Shown here piece by piece: positions 1 through 5,250 of a DNA stretch of 5,250 nt (positions within the stretch are counted from its first letter, which is position 1; every line of letters begins with the position of its first letter). The translations under genes and the position numbers were made by a program. The stretch is taken from assembly GCA_017645985.1 (NCBI GenBank), contig JAGCNK010000184.1, positions 1-5,250 on the forward strand. Reading direction: 5' to 3'. This DNA is from Bacteroidales bacterium (GTDB lineage Bacteria > Bacteroidota > Bacteroidia > Bacteroidales > UBA3824). The notes under the pieces are model-generated. The model was not told the origin of the DNA, did not search any database, and was given only the letters and a program-made list of their open reading frames with translations.

Positions 1-1
1 G

Positions 2-1522
2 CTGAAACGTTCCCGGCGCTTCCTCAGCCAGCCGCCTGAGCAGCGGACGGTTGCTATCGGCAAGTTCCACAAGCGTAACGTCGCTCAGCAGTCCGAAAAT
101 CTTTTCGAAAAGATAAATGGCGGGATAAGCCAAAAGCAACAGCATACTATTGATACCCAGATAGATAAGGTTTTCCCAGTTGGTTTCGTCGATATTGCCG
201 TTGTACATAAACTCAAAACTCATATACACAAGCGCATACAGCACAAAGCATATAAACGACGTGCGGAACACAAGGCTGCGGCGGTTGATCTGTTCCAACG
301 ATATTATCAAGAAATATCCCGGCACAAACTGCATCACAAAATACTCAAACGAGTTGGGCACCACAAAACCAGTTGCCACACAGGTCATTATATGGAAAAA
401 CAACGCAGTACGGGTGTCGAAAAAAGTCTTGATAATCAACGCCAGCAGCAAGAACGGCACAAGCCAGATGCTGAACCAATTGTAGCGGATCACCAGACTC
501 ATACCCACAATCACTGCGGTGGTAAGGCTCAGAATCAGTAGCGAATATTTGGTCTGATAAAAGATTTCGCGGCGGAAAGTTTTCAAAAACAGATAGATAA
601 GCGCAAAAAACAGTATAAACACAATCGACTGACCAAGAAACGTGTAGTTGTATCCCGCACCGTGGTCGCTCTGCTCGTACTCGCGGCGCAGCGATTCAAG
701 CACACGGAACTCCTCCTCGTTTACCATCTCGCCCTGATAGATAATGCGCTGCCCCTGCTGCACAATGCCTCGTGTAAGCGAAAGGTTGTTGATAGTTTCG
801 TTTAGCACCTTTTGCGTGGTAATCTCGTCGAAACTGAGGTTGGCCTCAAGCCACTGGTTGGGATTGAGACCCTCCACAATGCGCTCGATATTCTTAAACT
901 CGGTGTCGGTCATCTTTCCGGCGCTCTCCGACATAAACGCACGCATGCAGTTTTTCACATACATATAGGCGGTCTTGTGGGTAAAAATCTCCGAAGGAAA
1001 CTTCTGCGTGGTGATGTCGCCGTCTTTGATAAGCACTATGCGGTCTTCGAGCGACGTGCCGTCGGATAGAATCTCGGTTTCGAGCAGACCCATACCGTAA
1101 ACGCACGAAAGAGCCTGATATACAGTGTTTCGCAAATTGTGGTAAATATCCTTGGTGGTAACGAGCGTATCGGCAATGGTGTCGGTGCGTCCCACGTGCT
1201 CTTTCATCAGCACGTTGTAGTTGTTGAGAAAACGCTCGATATTGGCCACCTGCACCTGGTTGTCCTTGTTGAAATACTGCTTGGCATCCTTGACGGCGAG
1301 TTTTTTCTCGTCGTCGAGTTCGGCAGCGCTCTTGTAGATGGCAAAGTCAAACGGAGCTATCAGGTTGTCATGTTTCCAGGGACTTCCCTTCTGATACTCG
1401 TATTTAAACTTTCCCTCCTTAGGCAGCACGTAAAGTATTATCATCACGGCGATGACATAAATCAGCACCCTAAAAATACCCGACCAGATATTTATCAACG
1501 ATTGTTTGCTGTTAGTTTCCAT
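2..1522 (-). CDS. pgpH: PgpH-like 7TM-HD membrane phosphohydrolase, N-terminal 507 residues (C-terminus beyond left edge)
   Basis: The reverse strand is open from an ATG at 1522-1520 to the window edge, giving 507 codons. Residues 11-33 form one hydrophobic segment. Residues 34-290 are a polar, largely helical region that matches the extracytoplasmic 7TMR-HDED domain of this family. About seven hydrophobic segments follow (294-313, 326-345, 349-368, 372-390, 394-410, 418-434, 451-473). The visible end, residues 484-507, has the family's linker into the HD domain, with LVELADSNRPLLRRL and then APGTFQ; the next residue in homologues is the His of the HD region. In characterised members such as Listeria PgpH, the HD domain hydrolyses the second messenger c-di-AMP at the inner membrane. 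Here the catalytic His/Asp residues lie outside the window, so activity is inferred from architecture. Family members are usually about 680-720 residues, so roughly a quarter is missing. An exact TAnnTTTG box lies 25 bp upstream of the start. The symbol reflects architecture, not proven orthology. Confidence 0.9.
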   Translation of the reverse strand, partial: METNSKQSLINIWSGIFRVLIYVIAVMIILYVLPKEGKFKYEYQKGSPWKHDNLIAPFDFAIYKSAAELDDEKKLAVKDAKQYFNKDNQVQVANIERFLNNYNVLMKEHVGRTDTIADTLVTTKDIYHNLRNTVYQALSCVYGMGLLETEILSDGTSLEDRIVLIKDGDITTQKFPSEIFTHKTAYMYVKNCMRAFMSESAGKMTDTEFKNIERIVEGLNPNQWLEANLSFDEITTQKVLNETINNLSLTRGIVQQGQRIIYQGEMVNEEEFRVLESLRREYEQSDHGAGYNYTFLGQSIVFILFFALIYLFLKTFRREIFYQTKYSLLILSLTTAVIVGMSLVIRYNWFSIWLVPFLLLALIIKTFFDTRTALFFHIMTCVATGFVVPNSFEYFVMQFVPGYFLIISLEQINRRSLVFRTSFICFVLYALVYMSFEFMYNGNIDETNWENLIYLGINSMLLLLAYPAIYLFEKIFGLLSDVTLVELADSNRPLLRRLAEEAPGTFQ

Positions 1523-1547
1523 TATATTATTTCGGATAAAATGTAAG

Positions 1548-1580
1548 CAAAGGTAATAAGAAAAATGGAAAAACACACAA
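1548..1580 (-). promoter_or_regulatory. Bacteroidota-type promoter for the pgpH-like gene
   Basis: On the reverse strand TACCTTTG (1555-1548) matches the TAnnTTTG -7 consensus exactly. A TTG at 1580-1578 lies 22 bp upstream, slightly wider than the usual 19-21 bp from the -33 element. Transcription would begin near 1541, leaving an AT-rich leader of about 20 nt with no Shine-Dalgarno sequence, which is normal for this phylum. It sits just downstream of the terminator of the BspA-like gene, so pgpH is probably transcribed independently. Confidence 0.5.
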
Positions 1581-1586
1581 CGAAAC

Positions 1587-1622
1587 AAAAAAAAGATGGA
1601 CTGCCGCAAAAAAGACAGTCCA
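1587..1622 (-). terminator. Intrinsic terminator of the BspA-like gene
   Basis: On the reverse strand a perfect 7-bp stem, TGGACTG (1622-1616) with CAGTCCA (1603-1597), encloses a 12-nt loop. It is followed by UC and a run of eight U (1594-1587). It starts 25 nt beyond the stop codon of the BspA-like gene, and the U tract lies only on this strand's 3' side, which fixes the orientation. Confidence 0.8.
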
Positions 1623-1646
1623 CAGTAAATGATAAAACTATGATTT

Positions 1647-3692
1647 TTAATCAACAGCCACCTTGTAGCTGTAGCCATCAACAATCACCACCACAATACC
1701 CGGTTTGTTGATTTTGATCTCTTCTTTGGTGGATTTTGTTGTTGAAGTTGTTATTACACGGCCGTTGAGGTCGTAAATGCTGTATTTGGCGTCGGGGGCT
1801 GATTCTATAAATATGGTGGATTTAAAGCTCCATACTTTTACACGAGGTGAATCTGCAATATTGGCAACAGGGGTTGGCTGTGGCTGAGCGGTGATAGTGA
1901 ATGTTTTTTCCGCACTCTTATAATACGAATGAATGCCCGTAATGGTAATTTTGTAGTCGCCTGCGTTGATGTATTCGCCATAGGCGGGAGAGATAGTGTA
2001 ATCTGTGCCGAGAGTCAGAGTCTTGTCGCCATCCTTAACCACAGGAGTGAGGGCTTTGCCAGTGTATTTCTGCGATGGTATGGTTACATCGGCAATGCTT
2101 TTCATATCGCCGACAAATGTCACATTTGTTTTACCAGTGAACTTGGCTTTCCATGCTTCGAGATATTCATTAAGTACGTGGTATGTCATTACCAACTCGT
2201 CATCAAATCCTGGCAACATATATTCATCCGTTACAATGTTGTTTAACTCCGCAGGATTAGCTGAGCAAAATACTTCTGTAATCTTTCCGCATGCAAAGAA
2301 TGCAAATTCACCAATAGTAGCAACACTTTCGGGTATTGTTAACGAAGTGACATCTGAATATGAAAAAGCGTATGTGCCAATAGATGTAACGCCATCAGGT
2401 ATAACAACATCGCCGCCGTTGCCGATATATCCAGTGAGAATTTTCTTGTCGGTGTTGGCTTTGTACACAAAATCTCCGTCTATGTCGCCATTGAGCGTCA
2501 GTGCGCCCCAAAGATCGTCGTTAGTAAGGTCGGTTTTGTTAATAATGTTCTTTACGTTCAAAAAAGCGTTAGCTTGGATTGCAGTAACACTTTTGGGAAT
2601 AGTCACCATTTTACAATTTTGAAATGCGTAATTGACAATTGTCTCAACCCCCTCCGGAATGTCTATTGGAGACAGTTTGGAACAATTATAGAACGCATAC
2701 TCATCAATGGTTGTAACACTTTTTGGAATTTTAACTGAGCCGCCCTTGCCGATATATGCGGAAAGAACTGTCTTATTTGTGTTAGGTTCAAACACGAAAT
2801 CCCCGTCGACTTCGCCATTGAGTGTAAGCGCACCCCAGGGCACCCCGTCGGTACAAGAACTATTGTTGATTAAGTTTTTCACATATCCGAAAGCCCAATC
2901 ACCGATATATTCAACGGACGATGGAATGGTTACAGAGTTAAGATTATCACAAAAAGCAAATGCAAAATGACCTACTTTTTTTACACCATCAGAAAAAGTT
3001 ACGGAGGTAATATTTGTGCGCCCAATAAAAGAATAGTCGCTGATAGTTGTAATTCCGGGGTAAATAAATACATCACCACCTTTGCCATTATATTTTTTAA
3101 GTATTACTTCTTCAGTTTCGGCATTGATTTCAATATCGAATTCGCCATTGAGTGAATAGGCTCCCCACGGCTGACCTTCGGTATAGGATGTGCTGTTGTC
3201 CACGTTTAGAACAGAATAGAAAGCAGTTTCGCCAATGGATTTGACATTTTTGGGAACAGTAAGCGATTCGATGTAACAACACAAAAAAAAGGCCTGATCG
3301 CCAATAGATTCAACACTTTCAGGAATTGTTACATCCTTAAGACCTTGACACAATGAAAAGGCTGCCGAACCAATGGTTTTAACTCCTTCGGGAATGATTA
3401 ACGTAGATATGGAAGTACACCACACAAAGGCTCCGTTGCCGATAGAGGTCACTGGATATGTTTTATTCTCGTAATCAACTGCGTCCTTAATGATTACAGA
3501 GGTTGTCAGGTCACTTGTGTGCCCGGTTGCCGAGGCGGTGTTGGTGCTGACATCTATGGTGTATACGATGCCTTGAATGGTAACTTGAGGTTTGTCATCC
3601 GCCGCCATAGTTGTGGATGATACAAACAGCAGCGCGGCTATCATCGCCGTAATACGCTGCAATAGTGATGTTTTTCTTTTGAGCTTATTCAT
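1647..3692 (-). CDS. Secreted BspA-like leucine-rich-repeat (LRR_5) surface protein
   Basis: This is a complete 681-residue ORF. Residues 1-30 form a Sec signal peptide: KLKRK, a hydrophobic core, and probable cleavage after TTMA-30. Residues 79-470 are LRR_5/BspA repeats of the form IPxxVxxIGxxAF; the closing Phe recurs every 23 residues at 89, 112, 135, 158 and at 222, 245, 268, with shorter 20- and 22-residue units later. The repeats are interrupted three times by a WGA...LNG...GGDV insert near 176-209, 286-320 and 395-429. Residues 533-600 resemble an Ig-like YTGK/GTDYT/NAGDY domain common in Bacteroidota surface proteins. A PQPTP linker follows, and then a C-terminal beta domain (about 615-681) containing IYDLNGRV. 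That tail resembles DUF6383 or T9SS-type C-terminal domains; I cannot tell which, so the mode of surface attachment is open. BspA of Tannerella forsythia binds fibronectin and fibrinogen, but binding is only inferred here. No lipobox Cys is present. The gene is monocistronic by its terminator; its promoter is unclear. Confidence 0.93.
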   Translation of the reverse strand: MNKLKRKTSLLQRITAMIAALLFVSSTTMAADDKPQVTIQGIVYTIDVSTNTASATGHTSDLTTSVIIKDAVDYENKTYPVTSIGNGAFVWCTSISTLIIPEGVKTIGSAAFSLCQGLKDVTIPESVESIGDQAFFLCCYIESLTVPKNVKSIGETAFYSVLNVDNSTSYTEGQPWGAYSLNGEFDIEINAETEEVILKKYNGKGGDVFIYPGITTISDYSFIGRTNITSVTFSDGVKKVGHFAFAFCDNLNSVTIPSSVEYIGDWAFGYVKNLINNSSCTDGVPWGALTLNGEVDGDFVFEPNTNKTVLSAYIGKGGSVKIPKSVTTIDEYAFYNCSKLSPIDIPEGVETIVNYAFQNCKMVTIPKSVTAIQANAFLNVKNIINKTDLTNDDLWGALTLNGDIDGDFVYKANTDKKILTGYIGNGGDVVIPDGVTSIGTYAFSYSDVTSLTIPESVATIGEFAFFACGKITEVFCSANPAELNNIVTDEYMLPGFDDELVMTYHVLNEYLEAWKAKFTGKTNVTFVGDMKSIADVTIPSQKYTGKALTPVVKDGDKTLTLGTDYTISPAYGEYINAGDYKITITGIHSYYKSAEKTFTITAQPQPTPVANIADSPRVKVWSFKSTIFIESAPDAKYSIYDLNGRVITTSTTKSTKEEIKINKPGIVVVIVDGYSYKVAVD
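2403..2510 (-). repeat. WGA/LNG/GGDV insert, copy 3 of the BspA-like protein
   Basis: Encodes residues 395-430, with WGALTLNG, DGDFV, GYIGNGGDV and a following IP. It lies 109 residues after copy 2. Copies 2 and 3 are closer to each other than to copy 1, suggesting a more recent duplication of that part of the gene. Confidence 0.8.
2730..2837 (-). repeat. WGA/LNG/GGDV insert, copy 2 of the BspA-like protein
   Basis: Encodes residues 286-321, with WGALTLNG, DGDFV, AYIGKGG and a following IP. It lies 110 residues after copy 1. The DNA is clearly similar to copy 3 over the whole unit, for instance around the shared GCCGATATAT and CGCCATTGAG stretches on the plus strand. Confidence 0.8.
3063..3167 (-). 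repeat. WGA/LNG/GGDV insert, copy 1 of the BspA-like protein
   Basis: Encodes residues 176-210. It keeps WGA, LNG and the closing GKGGDV, but its middle (EINAETEEVILKK) has diverged from the other two copies and it lacks the DGDFV motif. It is preceded by an AFYSV segment that aligns with AFGYV and AFLNV before copies 2 and 3. Confidence 0.75.
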
Positions 3693-3742
3693 AATGAGTT
3701 ATTTTTTATTTGTTATTAAATTATATCCGTGTACAAACAAAC

Positions 3743-3783
3743 AATCCCTTGCAGAAAACCGAGTTGGCTTTCTACAAGGGATT
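3743..3783 (-). terminator. Long stem-loop, possible terminator of the PD-(D/E)XK gene or leader structure of the BspA-like gene
   Basis: The arms 3743-3760 and 3766-3783 form an 18-bp stem around a 5-nt loop (3761-3765). Two positions, 3752/3774 and 3758/3768, are C/A and A/C on the plus strand, which do not pair, but become G-U wobbles in minus-strand RNA. The structure is therefore fully paired only when transcribed leftward. It lies about 95 nt after the stop of the PD-(D/E)XK gene and about 50 nt before the BspA-like start. The sequence after it on the minus strand is GUUUGUUUGUAC, U-rich but interrupted, so termination would be weak or partial. Confidence 0.55.
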
Positions 3784-3820
3784 TGTATTATAAATATCTA
3801 AAAACGAGAGAGTTGGTTTT
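3761..3820. repeat. Short direct repeat GAGTTGGYTTT (3761-3771 and 3810-3820)
   Basis: The two 11-base copies differ at one position (C or T) and start 49 bases apart. The first copy forms the loop and inner right arm of the 3743-3783 hairpin. In minus-strand RNA the second copy reads AAAACC at its 5' end and could pair with GGUUUU from 3760-3755, competing with the hairpin. Short repeats like this can arise by chance in AT-rich DNA. Confidence 0.45.
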
Positions 3821-3844
3821 ACCCCCCCCGTAAAGTAGAATTTA
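3817..3844. repeat. C8 homopolymer tract flanked by TTTAC/GTAAA/TTTAC inverted repeats
   Basis: Eight consecutive C (3822-3829) lie in the spacer between the PD-(D/E)XK and BspA-like genes. TTTAC precedes the tract and GTAAA follows it, so the tract would be a hairpin loop. A second TTTAC further right can pair with the same GTAAA, and AAAGTA/TACTTT (3832-3837/3843-3848) forms a competing hairpin. The stems are short and AT-rich. The tract is about 130 bp upstream of the BspA-like start and is outside any coding region. Confidence 0.5.
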
Positions 3845-3877
3845 CTTTTTGTATAGTATATATAGAGTGTGGCATGG

Positions 3878-4744
3878 CTATAGGGATTGGATTTGGGAGA
3901 TTGGAAGTTGTGTTGCTGTGGCAATCTGCTCCATGGTCATAGTACCCAAGGATTTAAGGTATCGGGCAATAGAGAGTTTTGTTTGAGCTTCGCCTTCGGC
4001 AATACCTTCCGCGCGTCCTTCCTTACGTTCTCTCTCCAACGCAGATTTCTCGGTGCTTACATCGAGCCAGTATTTTTCGTATGCCATCCTCTCACCTTCG
4101 GTAAATGCAGATGTGCGCAGTAAATCTAACGCCTCTTTGGTTTCTTCGTTCTCAATAAGTTCAGGGTCGGCATCTATGGTGTTCTCGTCTATTTCGGTAA
4201 GGAATTTGAGCCAGAGGTCGTGCATCTTCTTAACGGCGCGGTTCTGCGGCTTGAAATTGGGCAACACAACGAACACCATCGAAAGGTCTGTGCGGCGGTC
4301 GTCTTTGGGATGGTTCTTATTGGTGAGATAATACTCCTGGATATACTCGCTGCCGCCGTACTGTTCAAACGCTTTCTTATCGTTTACAAGACAAAGGGCG
4401 TATACATCCTTCAAGTCACCAAACGACATTCCTTTTTCCAGCTGCTTGGTATATACCGACGCGACATTGAACAATGTGCGGACAAAAAACTCGGTGTTCC
4501 ATACCGACTGCATCTCCACAATAAAGCTTCGGTCAAGGTTGTCGGTGCAGTAGACATCCACTATGGAGTATTTCTTGCCCGGATTGTCAGGAATGTTTTC
4601 GGAAGGCATATACTCCACCGATTTAATCTCCATACCGTCGGGCAGTGGAAGGAGCGCGTTCAAAAGGCTCATCACAAGGTGCTTGTGCTGTCCGAATATT
4701 TTCTTGAAGGTCAAATCCGCCTTCGGGTCAAGATACTTTGGCAT
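3878..4744 (-). CDS. PD-(D/E)XK nuclease-family transposase-like protein (Rpn/PDDEXK_2 type)
   Basis: This is a complete 288-residue ORF, a normal length for the family. It opens with the typical YLDPKADLTFKKIFG (residues 4-18). The nuclease core is visible as D63 in SIVDVYCTD followed by E77 and Q79 in FIVEMQ, the D...ExQ form used by this group. Residues 80-160 carry the conserved WNTEFFVRTLFN and VYALCLVN-type segments. A charged, probably coiled region (about 216-254) contains the ERERKEGRAEGIAEGEA tract. Residues 257-288 (KSLGTMTMEQIATATQLPISQIQSL ending) look like a small HTH-like tail. Related Rpn proteins of E. coli are DNA endonucleases that promote recombination; many Bacteroidales copies are annotated as transposases with no shown mobility. 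I see no terminal inverted repeats around this one. A strong promoter lies 43 bp upstream. The true role could also be defence-related; function is inferred from family only. Confidence 0.9.
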   Translation of the reverse strand: MPKYLDPKADLTFKKIFGQHKHLVMSLLNALLPLPDGMEIKSVEYMPSENIPDNPGKKYSIVDVYCTDNLDRSFIVEMQSVWNTEFFVRTLFNVASVYTKQLEKGMSFGDLKDVYALCLVNDKKAFEQYGGSEYIQEYYLTNKNHPKDDRRTDLSMVFVVLPNFKPQNRAVKKMHDLWLKFLTEIDENTIDADPELIENEETKEALDLLRTSAFTEGERMAYEKYWLDVSTEKSALERERKEGRAEGIAEGEAQTKLSIARYLKSLGTMTMEQIATATQLPISQIQSL

Positions 4745-4786
4745 ATATTAAATCTTATTATCCGATTCAAAAATTATATTCATACG

Positions 4787-4818
4787 CAAAGATAAGAAAG
4801 GTTTTTCAAATATGCAAA
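4787..4818 (-). promoter_or_regulatory. Bacteroidota-type promoter for the PD-(D/E)XK gene
   Basis: On the reverse strand TATCTTTG (4794-4787) is an exact TAnnTTTG -7 box, and TTTG (4818-4815) is a matching -33 element with a 20-bp spacer. Transcription would start near 4780, leaving a leader of about 36 nt that is AT-rich and lacks a Shine-Dalgarno sequence. The -33 element lies inside the 18-bp palindrome at 4813-4830. Confidence 0.75.
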
Positions 4819-4830
4819 AATATTTTTGCA
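4813..4830. repeat. Perfect 18-bp palindrome over the -33 element
   Basis: TGCAAAAATATTTTTGCA is its own reverse complement over all 18 bases, with no further extension (A at 4812 and A at 4831 do not pair). It covers the -33 element of the PD-(D/E)XK promoter and also the point where recognisable MNT sequence starts (about 4825). It could be an operator for a dimeric regulator, a cruciform or recombination site, or a chance product of AT-rich DNA. Confidence 0.7.
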
Positions 4831-5061
4831 AGGGGCGAGCAAACATCCGAAAGCGACGTTGACATTCTTGTTGTGCTTGACAATAATGATAACATCGGTT
4901 TGAAATTTTTTGGAATGTACGAAGATTTGAAAGAAATCTTGGGTCGCAATGTAGATTTGGTTACCGAAGATTCGTTGGCACAGTTTGCACGTCAGAGCGT
5001 TAACCGTGATAAAAAACTAATGAGAGAGCCAATTTTAGAAGAGAATGTCCTTCGCCGTTAG
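4825..5061 (+). pseudogene. 5'-truncated minimal nucleotidyltransferase (MNT, NTP_transf_2-like) remnant
   Basis: From F at 4825 the frame reads FARGEQTSESDVDILVVL, which matches the segment after the Gly-Ser motif of minimal nucleotidyltransferases (normally xFGSxARGE...SDxDxL). The paired metal-binding Asp residues (DVD, 4852-4860) and the later VDLV Asp are intact, as is the closing SVNRDKKL segment. The GS dipeptide and the 30-40 residues before it are missing. The frame stays open upstream to a TTG at 4738, but that stretch has no family resemblance, overlaps the start of the PD-(D/E)XK gene, and has no GS. MNT proteins act with HEPN partners in MNT-HEPN toxin-antitoxin pairs, where they transfer nucleotides to the HEPN toxin; no HEPN gene follows here. 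A dead fragment is the best reading. A short divergent protein cannot be fully excluded. Confidence 0.75.
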
Positions 5062-5125
5062 TGTTTTGGGTATAATGATTGAAGATTTTTTTCACCTTCC
5101 CTCCTTAAAAAAAACGCATAATAAT

Positions 5126-5157
5126 TTTGTTATTCAAAACCATTATTTCCATATTTG
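5126..5157 (+). promoter_or_regulatory. Bacteroidota-type promoter pointing out of the right edge
   Basis: TTTG (5126-5129), a 20-bp spacer and CATATTTG (5150-5157, seven of eight bases of TAnnTTTG) form a good -33/-7 pair on the plus strand. The next ATG is at 5176, so the leader would be only about 12 nt. The region before it (5062-5125) has only AT-rich sequence, with a T7 run (5086-5092) and an A8 run (5107-5114) that could pair weakly but have no GC stem. Confidence 0.55.
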
Positions 5158-5175
5158 CGGAGTGATAATATAAAA

Positions 5176-5250
5176 ATGCGGAATGCTGTTGAGGATAGTT
5201 ACCATATTGATTTACATAATGTTAGGTGGTGGTCAGGAGACTGCGGCTGA
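5176..5250 (+). CDS. Possible 24-codon leader peptide with tandem Trp
   Basis: An ATG 18 bp after the -7 box opens a 24-codon frame that ends in TGA exactly at the last base of the window. The peptide contains two adjacent Trp codons in VRWWSGDCG at its end, and two His residues. Tandem Trp near the end of a very short ORF just after a promoter is the pattern of an attenuation leader for tryptophan biosynthesis or transport genes, but those would lie beyond the edge. A competing reading is the frame from ATG 5183, still open at the edge, which encodes a hydrophobic start (MLLRIVTILIYIMLGGG) resembling a signal peptide. The sequence seen cannot decide between them. Confidence 0.3.
   Translation: MRNAVEDSYHIDLHNVRWWSGDCG

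Noticed and set aside
180..1546. Several open frames (180-485, 744-968, 812-1069, 1139-1546 plus; 894-1106 minus)
   Set aside because: All overlap the 507-codon PgpH-like frame in other frames or on the other strand, and none shows family features or a start signal.
2005..2622. Plus-strand 205-codon open frame inside the BspA-like gene
   Set aside because: It is antisense to a complete secreted LRR protein with clear repeats. Its own translation has no recognisable domain and its apparent repeats are the complement of the LRR inserts. The same applies to plus-strand frames at 1929-2246, 2707-2970, 2967-3155 and 3592-3801.
3716..3741. Promoter directly upstream of the BspA-like gene
   Set aside because: The best -7 candidate on the minus strand, TAATTTAA (3723-3716), matches only six of eight consensus bases, with a TTG 18 bp upstream. 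This is too weak to annotate in such AT-rich DNA.
4220..4795. Plus-strand 191-codon open frame
   Set aside because: It is antisense to the PD-(D/E)XK gene, whose family motifs are unmistakable. The frames at 3887-4123, 4053-4331 and 4563-4751 are shadows of the same gene.
4738..4824. Genuine N-terminus of the MNT protein from the TTG at 4738
   Set aside because: The residues have no resemblance to the MNT N-terminus, the GS motif is absent, and the stretch overlaps the start codon and promoter of the divergent gene.
3740..4830. PD-(D/E)XK gene as a complete insertion sequence
   Set aside because: The flanking hairpin (3743-3783) and palindrome (4813-4830) share no sequence, so they are not terminal inverted repeats, and I found no target-site duplication.
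5086..5114. Terminator after the MNT remnant formed by T7 and A8 runs
   Set aside because: The runs could pair, but there is no GC-containing stem and no U tract beyond it, so an intrinsic terminator is not supported.

Overview
The window looks like a chromosomal segment from a member of the Bacteroidales (Bacteroides/Prevotella/Muribaculaceae-like gut or oral bacteria). Four things point there: promoters of the Bacteroidota type (TTTG about 20 bp upstream of TAnnTTTG) instead of sigma70 boxes, AT-rich leaders without Shine-Dalgarno sequences, a BspA-type leucine-rich-repeat surface protein, and a PD-(D/E)XK transposase/nuclease-family gene of the kind abundant in this order. No rRNA, tRNA, CRISPR array or complete insertion sequence was found.

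Layout, left to right. (1) 2-1522, minus strand: the first 507 codons of a PgpH-like 7TM-HD membrane protein, probably a c-di-AMP phosphodiesterase. Its gene runs off the left edge exactly where the catalytic HD domain begins. (2) 1523-1646: a compact spacer holding the terminator of the next gene and the promoter of the pgpH-like gene. (3) 1647-3692, minus strand: a complete 681-residue secreted BspA-like LRR protein in which a WGA/LNG/GGDV insert occurs three times at a spacing of about 110 residues. (4) 3693-3877: a structured spacer with an 18-bp hairpin that pairs fully only as minus-strand RNA, a direct repeat and a C8 tract. (5) 3878-4744, minus strand: a complete PD-(D/E)XK (Rpn/PDDEXK_2-like) protein with a textbook promoter. 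(6) 4825-5061, plus strand: the 3' part of a minimal nucleotidyltransferase (MNT) gene that has lost its start and its Gly-Ser motif. (7) 5062-5250: a good plus-strand promoter followed by a 24-codon ORF with tandem tryptophans, which may be a leader peptide for something beyond the edge.

The three large genes share the minus strand, but they do not look like one functional operon. At least two have their own promoters, and the spacers contain terminator-like hairpins. pgpH is core signalling, the BspA-like protein is an accessory surface/adhesion factor, and the PD-(D/E)XK gene next to a decapitated nucleotidyltransferase gene looks like a small accessory or rearranged locus. I see no convincing new multigene system. 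The parts most worth a second look are the structured 3693-3877 spacer, the palindrome at the MNT break point and the possible Trp-rich leader at the right edge.
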